Below are positions 28,219 through 37,659 of a stretch of DNA of 64,000 nucleotides, piece by piece. Under the pieces are notes generated by a model. The model was not told the DNA's origin, ran no database searches, and saw only the letters and a list, made by a program, of their open reading frames with translations. The stretch lies in assembly GCF_012034205.1 (NCBI RefSeq), contig NZ_JAATEM010000038.1:1-64000 (forward strand), read 5' to 3'. This stretch comes from Streptomyces composti. GTDB lineage: Bacteria > Actinomycetota > Actinomycetes > Streptomycetales > Streptomycetaceae. Within the stretch, counting starts at the first letter, position 1. Every line of letters begins with the position of its first letter. A program made the translations under genes and the position numbers.

Positions 28219-30510
28219 TCAGTCCCGCAGCAGGTCGGGCACGCCCTGGGCGTCCGGCTCGTCGCGCACGTCCGACACCACCGTCAGCTGCTGCGTGGCG
28301 CGGGTCAGGGCGACGTAGAGCACACGCAGGCCGGCCGGGGACTCGTCGGCGATCTCGGCCGGGGAGACGACCACCGTGGCGTCGTACTCCAGCCCCTTGG
28401 CCTCCAGGCTGCCGAGCGCCACCACCCGGTCGCCCAGCCCTTCGAGCCAGCGCCGGGCCTCGGCGCGGCGCTGCATGGCGACGACCACGCCGACCGTGCC
28501 GTCCACCCGCTCGAGCAGCCGGGCGGCCTCCGCTCGCACGGTGGCGCCCAGATCGCCGTCCGCCACGGTGAACCGCGGCTGCACGCCGGTGGAGCGCACC
28601 GCGCGCGGCGCCCGCGAGCCGGGCATGGCGAGGGCGAGCACCTTCGACGCCAGATCCGCGATCTCGGCCGGGTTGCGGTAGTTCACGGTGAGCTCGAAAC
28701 GGCGGCGCGGGCGGCTGCCGAGCGCCTCGTCGCGGGCGTGCGCGGCCTCGTCCGGGTCGGACCAGGAGGACTGGGCCGGGTCCCCGACGATCGTCCAGGT
28801 GGCGTGCCGGCCGCGGCGGCCGACCATCCGCCACTGCATGGGCGTGAGGTCCTGCGCCTCGTCGACGATGACGTGGGCGTACTCGACGCGCTCCTGGGCC
28901 AGCCGTTCGGCCCGCTCGCGCTGGGTCTCCTCGCGCACCGGCATCAGCTCCTCCAGGCCGGTGAGCTGGTCCAGCGGGTCGATCTCGCGCTTCTTGCGGG
29001 GCCGGGGCGGGGTGCCGAGGATGGCCTGCAGCTCGTCCAGCAGGGCGATGTCGTGCACCGAGAAGCCGTCCCTGCGCAGCGAGCGGGCCACCGCGCGGGC
29101 CTCGCCCTGGTCGAGGACGCGCCGCGCCCAGCGGACCAGGCGCCGCTCGTCGGCCATGGCGTCCAGCACGGCCGCCGGTGTCAGCTCGGGCCACCAGGCG
29201 TCGAGGAAGGCGATGAACGCGTCCTCCGAGGTGATGTCCTCGTCGAAGGAGGAGCGCAGCTCGGCGGCGAGCTCGGGGTCGGTGTGCCGGTTCGCGGCGC
29301 CGGAGCGCTCCCACAAGGCGTCCAGGAGCAGTCTGCGGGCGCGCGGGCGCAGCAGATTCACCGGTGCGGTGCCGCCGAGCGCGGTGCGCCGGATCCGCTC
29401 CAGCTCCGCGGTCTGGAGCTCCAGGCGGCGGCCGAAGGCGACGACCCGCAGCCGCTCCGGTGAATCGTTCAGCTCCAGTGCTCCGCGGGCGGCCTTCCGC
29501 AGCACCTTCAGCATGCGGTACGAGCCCTTGACGCGGGCCACGGACGGGGAGTCGTACAGGGTGGCCTCGGCTCCGTCGACGAGGGAGCCGAGGGCCCTGA
29601 TCGCCACCTGGCCCTCCTCGCCCAGGGAGGGCAGCACGCCCTCGGTGTAGGCGACCAGGAGGGGGGTGGGCGAGACGATCAGGATGCCGCCCGCGTACCG
29701 GCGCCGGTCCTGGTAGAGCAGGTAGGCGGCGCGGTGCAGGGCGACTGCGGTCTTGCCGGTGCCGGGGCCGCCCTCGACGTGGGTGACCGAGGCGGCGGGG
29801 GCGCGGATCACCCGGTCCTGCTCGGCCTGGATGGAGGCCACGATGTCCCGCATGGTGTGGGTGCGGGCCTGGCCGAGCGCGGCCATCAGGGCGCCGTCGC
29901 CGATGACGGGCAGCTCACGGCCGTCCAGGGACGCCTTCAGCTCGGGGCGCATCAGGTCGTCCTCGACCCCGAGGACGCGGCGGCCCTTGGAGCGGATGAC
30001 CCGGCGGCGCACCACCCGGCCGGGATCGACCGGGGTGGAGCGGTAGAAGGGCGCGGCGGCCGGGGCGCGCCAGTCGATGACCAGCGGGGCGTAGTCCTCG
30101 TCGAGGACGCCGATGCGGCCGATGTGCAGGGTCTCGGCGATGTCGGCGGTGTTGTCGGGGCGGACGGCGCCCTCGGCGGGCTCCACGGCGGTGTAGGCGC
30201 CGTCCGGGCCCTTCTTGCCGTCCTTGCCGCGCAGCAGGTCGATCCGGCCGAAGAGGAAGTCCTCGTACTCGCTGTTCAGCCGGTTCAGGTGGAGACCCGC
30301 GCGGAAGACCTGGGCGTCACGCTCGGCGAGCGCGCCGGGTGTGCCGACCTGGCCGCGCTGGGCGGCGTCGCGCATGAGGAACTCGGCCTCGTGGATCTTC
30401 TCCTCGAGGCGTCGGTACACCCGGTCCAGGTGTTCCTGTTCGACGCGGATCTCACGGTCGCGTACGGAGTCGTGAACGACCGCGGTTTCCTGCTGAGCCT
30501 GAGCGGCCAC
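28219..30510 (-). CDS. helD: HelD-like superfamily 1 helicase
   Basis: A 763-residue UvrD/Rep-fold ATPase of the HelD class, which removes stalled RNA polymerase from DNA. The N-terminal ~120 residues form the coiled-coil arm (EQEHLDRVYRRLEEKIHEAEFLM). Walker A GGPGTGKTAVALHRAAYLL is near residue 250, Walker B VIVDEAQDLTPMQW near 550, and the C-terminal motif LRVLYVALTRATQQL is intact. In actinobacteria relatives contribute to rifampicin tolerance. It is a monocistronic GTG start, and I saw no obvious rifamycin-associated element upstream. Confidence 0.9.
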   Translation of the reverse strand: MAAQAQQETAVVHDSVRDREIRVEQEHLDRVYRRLEEKIHEAEFLMRDAAQRGQVGTPGALAERDAQVFRAGLHLNRLNSEYEDFLFGRIDLLRGKDGKKGPDGAYTAVEPAEGAVRPDNTADIAETLHIGRIGVLDEDYAPLVIDWRAPAAAPFYRSTPVDPGRVVRRRVIRSKGRRVLGVEDDLMRPELKASLDGRELPVIGDGALMAALGQARTHTMRDIVASIQAEQDRVIRAPAASVTHVEGGPGTGKTAVALHRAAYLLYQDRRRYAGGILIVSPTPLLVAYTEGVLPSLGEEGQVAIRALGSLVDGAEATLYDSPSVARVKGSYRMLKVLRKAARGALELNDSPERLRVVAFGRRLELQTAELERIRRTALGGTAPVNLLRPRARRLLLDALWERSGAANRHTDPELAAELRSSFDEDITSEDAFIAFLDAWWPELTPAAVLDAMADERRLVRWARRVLDQGEARAVARSLRRDGFSVHDIALLDELQAILGTPPRPRKKREIDPLDQLTGLEELMPVREETQRERAERLAQERVEYAHVIVDEAQDLTPMQWRMVGRRGRHATWTIVGDPAQSSWSDPDEAAHARDEALGSRPRRRFELTVNYRNPAEIADLASKVLALAMPGSRAPRAVRSTGVQPRFTVADGDLGATVRAEAARLLERVDGTVGVVVAMQRRAEARRWLEGLGDRVVALGSLEAKGLEYDATVVVSPAEIADESPAGLRVLYVALTRATQQLTVVSDVRDEPDAQGVPDLLRD

Positions 30511-30600
30511 CGGGCCCCCTTCTGACGTGCTGGGCAGCCGTCAACCGTACGCGAAGGGGGCCGTGCGAGGCTACGGCGGCGGCCGGGCCTTTCGTCCGGA

Positions 30601-30649
30601 CCGGCCCGCGGACGCGGGCGGGCCGCCCTTCGACGTCCCGCGGGCCGGT
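30601..30649 (-). terminator. Hairpin after the sigma/anti-sigma operon
   Basis: CCGGCCCGCGG (30601-30611) pairs with CCGCGGGCCGG (30639-30649) across a 27-base loop that is itself GC-rich. It lies 14 bases beyond the anti-sigma stop. Confidence 0.55.
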
Positions 30650-30662
30650 GGGGCAGAAGGCT

Positions 30663-31499
30663 CTACGCGTCGATCTCCACGATCTTCTCCCCGCCGAACG
30701 TCATGATCTCGAAGTGATCGATCTGGTTCGGCTCGAAGGAGGCGCCGCCCTGCACGTACAGCGGCTGCTTGGCCTTGTCGGTCTTGGCGTCGGCCAGGCC
30801 GTAGCCCCAGTCCGGGACGGACCAGGAGGTGACCGTCTCCCGCTCGCCGTTCTTGCCGACGGCGATCAGCGAGCACTTCTCCGGACCCTTGACGTTCTTG
30901 ATCTCCACGACCGTGGCGGTGCCCCAGTCCTTCTTCTGCAGGGCGACGGTCGCGGCGACCTTGGTCGAGGGGTCGGTGGCCGTGATCTTGTCGGGGATCA
31001 GGTCGAAGGCTTCCTTGGCCGGGTTCGCCGAGAGCGTGGTGCTGGTGCCCCCGCCGCCCGAGCCGGAGTCGCCGCCGTTGCTGGTGGCGACGGCCACGAA
31101 CGGGCCGCTGACGATCAGGGCGCCCGCGGCGGCGACCATGTAGAAGTTGCGGCGGCGCTTCTTGGCGCGGCGCTCGGCGACCTCGTCGATCAGCTTCTCC
31201 ACCACGCGCGGGGACGGCTTGGCGGAGAGCGACTCGCCGACGGAGGGGGTGCCCGAACCGGGCATGTCCGCGAGCGCGGCCAGCATCGGTTCCATGCCGG
31301 CGAGTTCGTCGAGCTGCTGGGCGCACCATTCGCAGCCCGCGAGGTGCATCTCGAAAGCGCTTGCTTCGGCGTCGTCGAGGATACCGAGGGCGTAGGCGCC
31401 GACGGTCTCGTGCTCGTTCGGCACCGGTGTCCCCTTCATGGGACCAGACATACCCGCACCACCCGCGCCGAATCCCTGGTTTCCCCCGTACACACTCAT
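30663..31499 (-). CDS. Zinc-binding anti-sigma factor, membrane-anchored
   Basis: A 278-residue anti-sigma factor for the ECF sigma factor encoded just upstream. The ZAS motif is present as His in NEHETVGAYALG and HLAGCEWC (H-x3-C-x2-C) at about residues 50-58. A basic stretch (RAKKRRRN) precedes one transmembrane helix near 120-140, followed by an external ~135-residue sensor domain. The sigma stop and its ATG overlap as TGATG; a GTG one codon earlier is an alternative. From memory this pair is RsuA/SigU in S. coelicolor. Confidence 0.9.
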   Translation of the reverse strand: MSVYGGNQGFGAGGAGMSGPMKGTPVPNEHETVGAYALGILDDAEASAFEMHLAGCEWCAQQLDELAGMEPMLAALADMPGSGTPSVGESLSAKPSPRVVEKLIDEVAERRAKKRRRNFYMVAAAGALIVSGPFVAVATSNGGDSGSGGGGTSTTLSANPAKEAFDLIPDKITATDPSTKVAATVALQKKDWGTATVVEIKNVKGPEKCSLIAVGKNGERETVTSWSVPDWGYGLADAKTDKAKQPLYVQGGASFEPNQIDHFEIMTFGGEKIVEIDA

Positions 31500-32077
31500 C
31501 ACGCCGTCACCCCCCGCTCCTCCAGTGCCAGCTTCATCGAACGCAGGGCGTAGAACACCCTGGAGCGGACGGTGCCGCTGGGTATGCCGAGCGTCTCTGC
31601 CGCCTCATTGACGGTACGCCCCTTGAAGTACGTCTCGACGAGCACCTCCCGGTGAGCCGGGGTCAGGTCGTCGAGCGCGTCCGACAGCGTCATCAGCCAC
31701 AGCGCCTTGTCGATCTCGTCCTCCGCGGGGATGACCTCCAGCGGCGACGGATCGACCTCCTGCGGCCGGGCCTGCCGGCTGCGGTGGCCGTCGATGACGA
31801 TGCGCCGGGCGACCGTCACCAGCCAGGGGCGTACCGAACCGGTCGCCCGATTGAGCTGACCGGCGTTCTTCCAGGCACGGATGAGCGTTTCCTGCACGAC
31901 GTCCTCGGCGCGTTGCCGGTCTCCGGCGACCAGCCGCAGCACATAGGCGAGCAGGGGGCCGGCGTGCTCGCGGTACAGAGCACGCATCAGCTCCTCGTCA
32001 GGTTCCGAGGGCTGTGAGGACATGCGATGTCGGGCCCTCGATCCACGTTCATTGGCCACGGCCGCATCCTTGCGCAC
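31499..32077 (-). CDS. sigU: ECF sigma factor
   Basis: A 192-residue group 4 sigma factor. Region 2 spans about residues 30-95 (REHAGPLLAYVLRLV ... DVVQETLIRAWK) and region 4 about 130-185 (LTPAHREVLVETYFKG, HTH EAAETLGIPSGTVRSR). I chose the GTG at 32077 because GGAGG lies five bases before it; the ATG at 32023 has a weaker site. It is co-translated with its membrane anti-sigma factor. The name sigU rests on matching neighbourhood order remembered from S. coelicolor, where this factor affects differentiation and secretion. Confidence 0.85.
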   Translation of the reverse strand: MRKDAAVANERGSRARHRMSSQPSEPDEELMRALYREHAGPLLAYVLRLVAGDRQRAEDVVQETLIRAWKNAGQLNRATGSVRPWLVTVARRIVIDGHRSRQARPQEVDPSPLEVIPAEDEIDKALWLMTLSDALDDLTPAHREVLVETYFKGRTVNEAAETLGIPSGTVRSRVFYALRSMKLALEERGVTA

Positions 32078-32352
32078 GCCCACCTCCGGTGTCCGGGGGA
32101 TCCCCCAGTCGGTCGCTCGACAAGCGGTACGTGCGGGGGGCGTTGGATGTTCAACGCGAGGTGACAGTTTTCTCAGCGGTGACGTGACGAGCCAGACATG
32201 CGACCACATTCCCCCCGATCCCTCTTTACATTTCCGCCACAATCGAGGGTCCGGCGCCTTTACCCGTACCCCAAGGCAACCAAACTTCGTGTTAGCGAAA
32301 TCACGCGCGGGATTTTCCGGAAGCCCTGCCGCAGAAGGAACATCACGGTCAT

Positions 32353-32952
32353 TCAGGTCCGGGTGAGCGCCGCGCGGCGTCGGTGCCGGGCCACCCGTTC
32401 CCGGTTCCCGCAGACCTCGCTGGAGCACCAGCGCCTCCTGCGCCCCCGTGAGGTGTCGACGTACACGATGGGGCAGTTGTCGCCCTCGCACTGCCGCAGG
32501 CTCGCCCGTGCCACCGGGTCGGTGAGCAGGTCCACCGCGTCCCGCGCGACCGCCGCCAGCAGCGCGGCCAGCCCCGGCGGCCCGTCCAGGCACCGCACCA
32601 GCGCGCCGTCGTCCCCGGGCACCGCGCACGGGGCGGGCGGCGCCGCACGGGCCAGGTCGTTGACGCGGGAGAGCGCGCGGTCCCAGGAGGCGCTGCCCGG
32701 CGCCGGCCGGCTGCGGACCAACGGGCCGAGCCAGCCGCGCAGTTCACGGAAGGCGGCCGGCCAGGAGGGATCGGCGTGCGCCAGCGAGGTGCCGGGCGGC
32801 ACCAGACCGGACCCGGTGATCCAGGCACGCAGCACCTCGAGCGAGCCGAGCCGCTCCACCGGATGCGTGGTGGCGAGGAGGTCCAGACAGATCCGCCCGG
32901 TGTCGAACCGCAGCTCGTACGCCTGCGCCGCCGTGGAGGTTCCCAGCGCCAT
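32353..32952 (-). CDS. CGNR zinc-finger transcriptional regulator (ABATE type)
   Basis: A 199-residue protein with an N-terminal ABATE stress-response domain (about 10-140) and a C-terminal CGNR zinc finger. The finger is visible as CEGDNCPIVYVDTS and WCSSEVCGNRERVARHRRR, with four Cys, and is predicted to bind DNA. I chose the ATG at 32952 (MALGTST). The 3' end lies 275 bases from the sigU start and that gap holds only the sigU promoter region. It is a lone gene with unknown target. Confidence 0.85.
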   Translation of the reverse strand: MALGTSTAAQAYELRFDTGRICLDLLATTHPVERLGSLEVLRAWITGSGLVPPGTSLAHADPSWPAAFRELRGWLGPLVRSRPAPGSASWDRALSRVNDLARAAPPAPCAVPGDDGALVRCLDGPPGLAALLAAVARDAVDLLTDPVARASLRQCEGDNCPIVYVDTSRGRRRRWCSSEVCGNRERVARHRRRAALTRT

Positions 32953-33155
32953 GTTCCCGTCACCGCCTAGGTGCACCCCGGTCGTGTGAGGGCCGGTGGG
33001 ATGCGAGGAGGAGCCCAGAGCAACCGTTCTCCCTACAGTGCCCGCCCGCCGCCGCGCCCGGAACCCCTCCGGCCGCTTCGCCTGCACGCCGGGTGCGCCC
33101 GGGCTGACGTGGACCACACGCCCGCCCGGCACGGCGAGGCGCCGGCGTACGTGGC

Positions 33156-34307
33156 CTAGGCGTCCGCGTACTTGGCGTCCGCGTGCGGGTCGAGGGCCAG
33201 GCGGTAGCCGCGCTTGACCACCGTCTGGATGAGCCTGGGGGTGCCCAGGGCGTTGCGCAGCCGGGCCATCGCGGTCTCCACGGCGTGCTCGTCGCGGCCC
33301 GCGCCGGGCAGGGTGCGCAGCAGGTCCGCGCGGGAGACGACCCAGCCGGGGCGCCGGGCCAGGGCACGCAGCAGCGACATCCCGGCCGGCGGCACGGGCC
33401 GCAGGTCGCCGTCCACCAGGGCGGCGTGGCCGCGGATCTCCAGCCGGTGCCCGGCGACCGGCAACGAGCGGACGCGGGCGGGGAGTTCCTGGCAGAGCAG
33501 CTGCACCAGGGGGCCGAGCCGGAAGCGGTCCGGCTGCACGGTGTCCAGGCCGCGCGCCTGCAGCGGCAGCGCGGTGACCGGGCCGACGCAGGCGGGCAGC
33601 ACGTCGTGGCGGAGCGCGGTGAGCACCTCGTCCAGCAGGCCGCGGTGCTCCGCGCGGGACAGCAGGGACGCGGCGGCGGGTGCGCTGGTGAACGTCACCG
33701 CGTCCAGGGTGCGGGCCACGGTCGCGTCCAGCAGGCGGTCCACCGGCCCGAGGTCCTCCGGCGGCAGCCAGCGGTAGACCGGCACGCCCACCACCTCCGC
33801 TCCCCCGGCCCGCAGCGCCTCCACGAAACCGGGCAGCGGCTCGCCGTGCAGCTGGACCGCGACCCGCAGCCCGTCGACGCCCTCCTCGAGCAGCCGGTCG
33901 AGCACCTCGGCCATCGACTCGGAGGCCGGCGACCACTCCTCGGTCAGCCCGGCCGCCCGGATCGCACCCTTCACCTTCGGGCCGCGGGCGAGGATCCGCA
34001 CCCCGCGCAGCCGCGCCAGCAGATCCTCCCCGAGCCCCCAGCCGTCGGCGGCGGCCACCCAGCCGCGGAAGCCGATCGCCGTGGTGGCCACGGCGATGTC
34101 CGGTGCCTGCTGGATGATCTCCTTGGTGGCCGCGAGCAGTTCGCTGTCGTCGGCCAGCGGCACGATGCGCAGGGCGGGGGCGTGCAGCACCGCGGCCCCG
34201 CGGCGCTGCAGCAGCGCGCCGAGCTCGTCGGCGCGGCGCGCGGCGGTCACGCCCACGGTGAAACCCGCGAGGGGCCCGTGGTCCGTTCGCTGTGGTTCGT
34301 CGTACAT
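33156..34307 (-). CDS. Uroporphyrinogen-III synthase-like protein fused to winged-helix domain
   Basis: A 383-residue fusion. Residues ~15-270 are a HemD-type uroporphyrinogen-III synthase fold (GFTVGVTAARRADELGALLQRRG, DAVTFTSAPAAASLL). Residues ~285-375 are an OmpR-type DNA-binding winged helix (LVDGDLRPVPPAGMSLLRALARRPGWVVSRADLL ... VETAMARLRNALG). This is probably a regulator using the HemD fold as a sensor and not a second heme enzyme. The adjacent narK transporter suggests nitrate/nitrite control. The ATG at 34307 is preferred over upstream in-frame codons. Confidence 0.88.
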   Translation of the reverse strand: MYDEPQRTDHGPLAGFTVGVTAARRADELGALLQRRGAAVLHAPALRIVPLADDSELLAATKEIIQQAPDIAVATTAIGFRGWVAAADGWGLGEDLLARLRGVRILARGPKVKGAIRAAGLTEEWSPASESMAEVLDRLLEEGVDGLRVAVQLHGEPLPGFVEALRAGGAEVVGVPVYRWLPPEDLGPVDRLLDATVARTLDAVTFTSAPAAASLLSRAEHRGLLDEVLTALRHDVLPACVGPVTALPLQARGLDTVQPDRFRLGPLVQLLCQELPARVRSLPVAGHRLEIRGHAALVDGDLRPVPPAGMSLLRALARRPGWVVSRADLLRTLPGAGRDEHAVETAMARLRNALGTPRLIQTVVKRGYRLALDPHADAKYADA

Positions 34308-34364
34308 GGCTCTCGTCCCGCACTCGAGTCGGCGTGCTGCGTGAGGCGCGGCTCCGCCTCCATG

Positions 34365-34406
34365 CCGAACCGAGCCTGTCAATGATCCGTGACAGGCTCG
34401 GTTCGG
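34365..34406. terminator. Perfect 16-bp hairpin between narK and the HemD-fusion gene
   Basis: CCGAACCGAGCCTGTC (34365-34380), a 10-base loop and its exact complement (34391-34406). It lies 21 bases past the narK stop and should end narK transcription before the co-directional HemD-fusion gene. Confidence 0.85.
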
Positions 34407-34427
34407 CTCGATGTCACCCGTGTTACG

Positions 34428-35783
34428 TCACACTTCGGCGTAGCTGAGCTGCGGCTTCTCCTCGGTGGCCGGGCTGGTGGTGATCGCCGGGGCCGGCCGG
34501 CGGCGAAGGTATACGGACCAGGTGACCACGAAGCAGACCGCGTAGCACGCGAGGAAGGCGACAAAGGCACCGGTGCCGGATCCGTAGGAGAGGAAGGACT
34601 GGCGGAAGGCCAGGTTGATGCCGACTCCGCCGAGCGCGCCCACCGCTCCGATCAGGCCCATGGACGCTCCCGAGAGCCGCCGCCCGTAGGCCGCGGCGTC
34701 CTCGCCGCGCAGCCCTTTGGCCAGCGCCTTGGTCTGGAAGATGCCGGGGATCATCTTGTACGTCGAGCCGTTGCCGAGCCCGGTCAGCACGAACAGCACC
34801 ACGAAGGCGACGGTGAACAGCGCCAGCGACTTCTGCATGGACGCCGCGATCAGTACCGCGGTGGCCGCGCCCATGGCGACGAAGGTGTACAGGGTGATCC
34901 GGGCGCCGCCGTAACGGTCGGCGAGCCGGCCGCCGACCGGGCGGATCAGCGAGCCGAGCAGCGGGCCGATGAAGGTGACGTAGGCGGCCTGCAGCGGGGT
35001 GCGGCCGAACTGGGTGGTCAGCACCTGCCCGAAGGCGAAGCTGTAGCCGATGAACGAGCCGAAGGTGCCGATGTAGAGGAAGGACATGATCCAGGTGTGC
35101 GCGTCCTTCGCGGCCTCCTTGGCGGCCCCGGTGTCGTTCTTCACCGAGGCGATGTTGTCCATGTACCGCGCGGCGAGCACGGCGGCGACCACGATGAGCG
35201 GGATGTAGACGCCGAGCAGCACCCGCGGCCCGCCGCCGGCGCCGATGACGGCCAGCGCGGCGACCTGGATGACCGGGACGCCGATGTTGCCGCCGCCGGC
35301 GTTCAGGCCGAGCGCCCAGCCCTTCTGCCGCAGCGGGAAGAAGGCGTTGATGTTGGTCATGGAGGAGGCGAAGTTGCCGCCGCCGATGCCCGCCAGCAGG
35401 CCGACCAGCAGGAAGGTGGAGAAGGAGGTGCCCGGCTCCATCACGGCGAACGCGGCGACGGTCGGCACCAGCAGCGCGGCGGCGGAGACGACGGTCCAGT
35501 TCCGGCCGCCGAAGACCGCCACGGCGAAGGTGTAGGGGATGCGGACCACCGCGCCGACCAGCGTGACCATCGATGTCAGCAGGAACTTGTCGGCCGGGCT
35601 CAGTCCGTACTCGGGGCCCATGAAGAGCACCAGCACGGACCACATGGTCCACACCGAGAAGCCGATGTGCTCGGACAGCACGGAGAAGCAGAGGTTGCGG
35701 CGGGCCACCTTCTCGCCGGTGGTCTTCCAGAAGGTCTCGTCCTCCGGATCCCAGTGCTGGATCCAGCGGCCTGGTGCTGTCAT
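34428..35783 (-). CDS. narK: NarK-type nitrate/nitrite MFS transporter
   Basis: A 451-residue MFS protein of the nitrate-nitrite porter family with 12 predicted helices. The two nitrate-signature-like Gly-rich helices are visible (LLAGIGGGNFASSMTNINAFFP and the helix around GLGNGSTYKMIPGIF). It imports nitrate or exports nitrite across the cytoplasmic membrane. I chose the ATG at 35783 (MTAPGRWIQ). No nitrate reductase gene is in the window; the HemD-winged-helix regulator is immediately downstream. Confidence 0.92.
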   Translation of the reverse strand: MTAPGRWIQHWDPEDETFWKTTGEKVARRNLCFSVLSEHIGFSVWTMWSVLVLFMGPEYGLSPADKFLLTSMVTLVGAVVRIPYTFAVAVFGGRNWTVVSAAALLVPTVAAFAVMEPGTSFSTFLLVGLLAGIGGGNFASSMTNINAFFPLRQKGWALGLNAGGGNIGVPVIQVAALAVIGAGGGPRVLLGVYIPLIVVAAVLAARYMDNIASVKNDTGAAKEAAKDAHTWIMSFLYIGTFGSFIGYSFAFGQVLTTQFGRTPLQAAYVTFIGPLLGSLIRPVGGRLADRYGGARITLYTFVAMGAATAVLIAASMQKSLALFTVAFVVLFVLTGLGNGSTYKMIPGIFQTKALAKGLRGEDAAAYGRRLSGASMGLIGAVGALGGVGINLAFRQSFLSYGSGTGAFVAFLACYAVCFVVTWSVYLRRRPAPAITTSPATEEKPQLSYAEV

Positions 35784-35986
35784 GACGCCTCCACGTTCTC
35801 CGGGGTGCGGACGATGCCGCTCGGGGCTGGTCCCGCGTCCCGAAGGTAGGGAGGTGGCGTTTCCGGTCTGTGGCACCCGGTGACCGCGAGGGAACGTTGC
35901 TCTCACCCCGGAAAAGGGCGTGATGAGAGGTTTCCGCCATGGGCCGCCGGCGACCCGTGAGGCCCGGGTGCCGCGCCGCCGGTGCG

Positions 35987-36868
35987 TCAGCCCTGCGGGG
36001 GCTGCCAGTGGGGGTTCTGCTGGGGCGGCTGGGGCTGGGCGTACTGGGGCTGCCGGCCGTACGGAGCCTGCTGCGGGTACTGGGGGTACGCGGGCGCGGC
36101 GGGCGGTGCGGGCATCCGCGGCTGCTGGGGCTGGGCGTAGGGAGCCTGCTGACCGTACGCGGTCTGGGCCTGCCCGTACTGCGGCTGCTGCTGGGACTGG
36201 GACTCCTGCTGCGGGAAGTGAGGCTGCTGCCCGCCGTACTGCGGCTGCTGCTGGGCGAACGGATTGCCGTGACCGGGGAGTTGCCCGCCCGGCGGCAGAT
36301 AGCGCAGCCGCCCGGTCTCGTCGGTGACCTGGACGAATCCGGCGGCCTGGAGCCGGGCTGCGAACGTGGCGTTGCGCCGCCGGGTGACGACGAACCCGAC
36401 GGCGAGGATGCCCATCAGGAGGGCCCAGAACAGACCACCCCAGAGCAGCCCGTCACCCCCGCTCCTGAGCGCGACGACCACCGCGCCCACGGTGGTGCCG
36501 ATCGCCCCGTAGAGCATCCGCTTCTCGGCGCTCCTGCCGGTGAGGTCGAAGTTGATGCGGGCCTTGAGCAGCTCCACCGCGTCCGGCACCAGGGGCGGCA
36601 GCGACACCCCGTCGCCGGCGTTCGGGTACTGCGCCCAGTTCTGCGCGGCCCGCGCCCGCGCCTGCGGCGACGGGTCCGGCACGATCAGCATCACCAGCGA
36701 GGAGTTGTTGTACCCGCCGGTGCGCACATCGGCGTACTCGTACCCGAACTGCTGGGCGATGAAGGCGAGCCTGGCCAGCGTCTTCACGGACGCCATGGGG
36801 CTGGTGACCTCCACCGGCTCCCCGCTCGCCATCAAACGCAGCATGCCCTGCGTCCGCCGCTTGCTCAT
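35987..36868 (-). CDS. Membrane protein of unknown function with Gln/Pro-rich tail
   Basis: A 293-residue protein I do not recognise. Residues 1-110 are soluble and mixed (GYEYADVRTGGYNNSSLVMLIVPDP). Two adjacent hydrophobic segments follow (about 120-160), then a short basic domain. The last ~85 residues are dominated by Gln, Pro, Tyr and Ala (QPQYGQAQTAYGQ). It lies 93 bases downstream of the RNase A island on the same strand, so it could be co-transcribed, but nothing links it functionally. The start is ATG 36868. Confidence 0.75.
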   Translation of the reverse strand: MSKRRTQGMLRLMASGEPVEVTSPMASVKTLARLAFIAQQFGYEYADVRTGGYNNSSLVMLIVPDPSPQARARAAQNWAQYPNAGDGVSLPPLVPDAVELLKARINFDLTGRSAEKRMLYGAIGTTVGAVVVALRSGGDGLLWGGLFWALLMGILAVGFVVTRRRNATFAARLQAAGFVQVTDETGRLRYLPPGGQLPGHGNPFAQQQPQYGGQQPHFPQQESQSQQQPQYGQAQTAYGQQAPYAQPQQPRMPAPPAAPAYPQYPQQAPYGRQPQYAQPQPPQQNPHWQPPQG

Positions 36869-36961
36869 TCCCGCCCGCCCCCGTTCCAGCTCGGATCACT
36901 CTGACCGCTTCCGCGGCGCCGTGCAGTGTTCCACACGCTCTGCGCCGGGGACACCTCGGCC

Positions 36962-37648
36962 CTACCGGGCGTCCGGGTTGCCGTAGTCGGGCAGCGGCTG
37001 CGCCAGGTGGCCGGCCAGCTGGGCCAGCCAGGCGGCGTGGGTGTACGACTCCGGCGGATCGACCTCCATGCCCAGCTCGGCGAGGGCCTGCGCGTAGTCG
37101 GCCTCGTCGAGGCCGAGGGCCAGCAGCTCGTGCAGTTCGCCGACGAGCCGGGCGACCAGCCGCCGGTCGGTGGTGGCGCGGTAGTCGGCGACCGCCGCCT
37201 CGTGGTCCGCGAACTCGTCCGGCATGTCCTGCGAGAACCAGCCGCCGAGGAACTGGCCCAGCTCGGGGAAGCGGGCGTGCCACTCCCAGTGGGTGGCCGG
37301 GGTGGCGGGCGGCGGCACCTCGCCGTTGTCGATGCTGTGCCTGATGTGGTCGGCCAGACGGAACAGCCACTGCCGCACCTGCCCCTCGGGCAGGCCCACG
37401 TCGGGGATGGCGTAGAACTCCCCCAGCCGCAGGCGCAGCCGTCCCGGCGGGTTCTCGGCGTACTCCCGCAGCTGCCGTTCCGCCACGGCCAGCGCCCAGG
37501 GCCGGGTGTGCCACGTGTGCCTCAGGTACGCCGTGAAGGCCTGGCCGGGGGCGTCCGCGGTGTCGTCCGCCGCCTGCCCGGTGTAGGCACGCATCACTTG
37601 GTCCAGTTCGCCGTAGCGGCGGTCGTGTTCGAGGGGGCTCAGGGGCAC
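36962..37648 (-). CDS. CdiI-like contact-dependent inhibition immunity protein
   Basis: A 228-residue acidic soluble protein of the type annotated in Streptomyces as contact-dependent growth inhibition immunity protein. Recognisable segments are YGELDQVMRAYTGQAADD near the N-terminus and HWEWHARFPELGQFLGGWFSQDMPDEF in the middle. It probably binds and neutralises the RNase A-like toxin. The start is GTG 37648 with TAAGG upstream. It is the last gene of the island, 11 bases after the orphan RNase A-like gene. Confidence 0.8.
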   Translation of the reverse strand: MPLSPLEHDRRYGELDQVMRAYTGQAADDTADAPGQAFTAYLRHTWHTRPWALAVAERQLREYAENPPGRLRLRLGEFYAIPDVGLPEGQVRQWLFRLADHIRHSIDNGEVPPPATPATHWEWHARFPELGQFLGGWFSQDMPDEFADHEAAVADYRATTDRRLVARLVGELHELLALGLDEADYAQALAELGMEVDPPESYTHAAWLAQLAGHLAQPLPDYGNPDAR

Positions 37649-37659
37649 TGCGATCGGCC

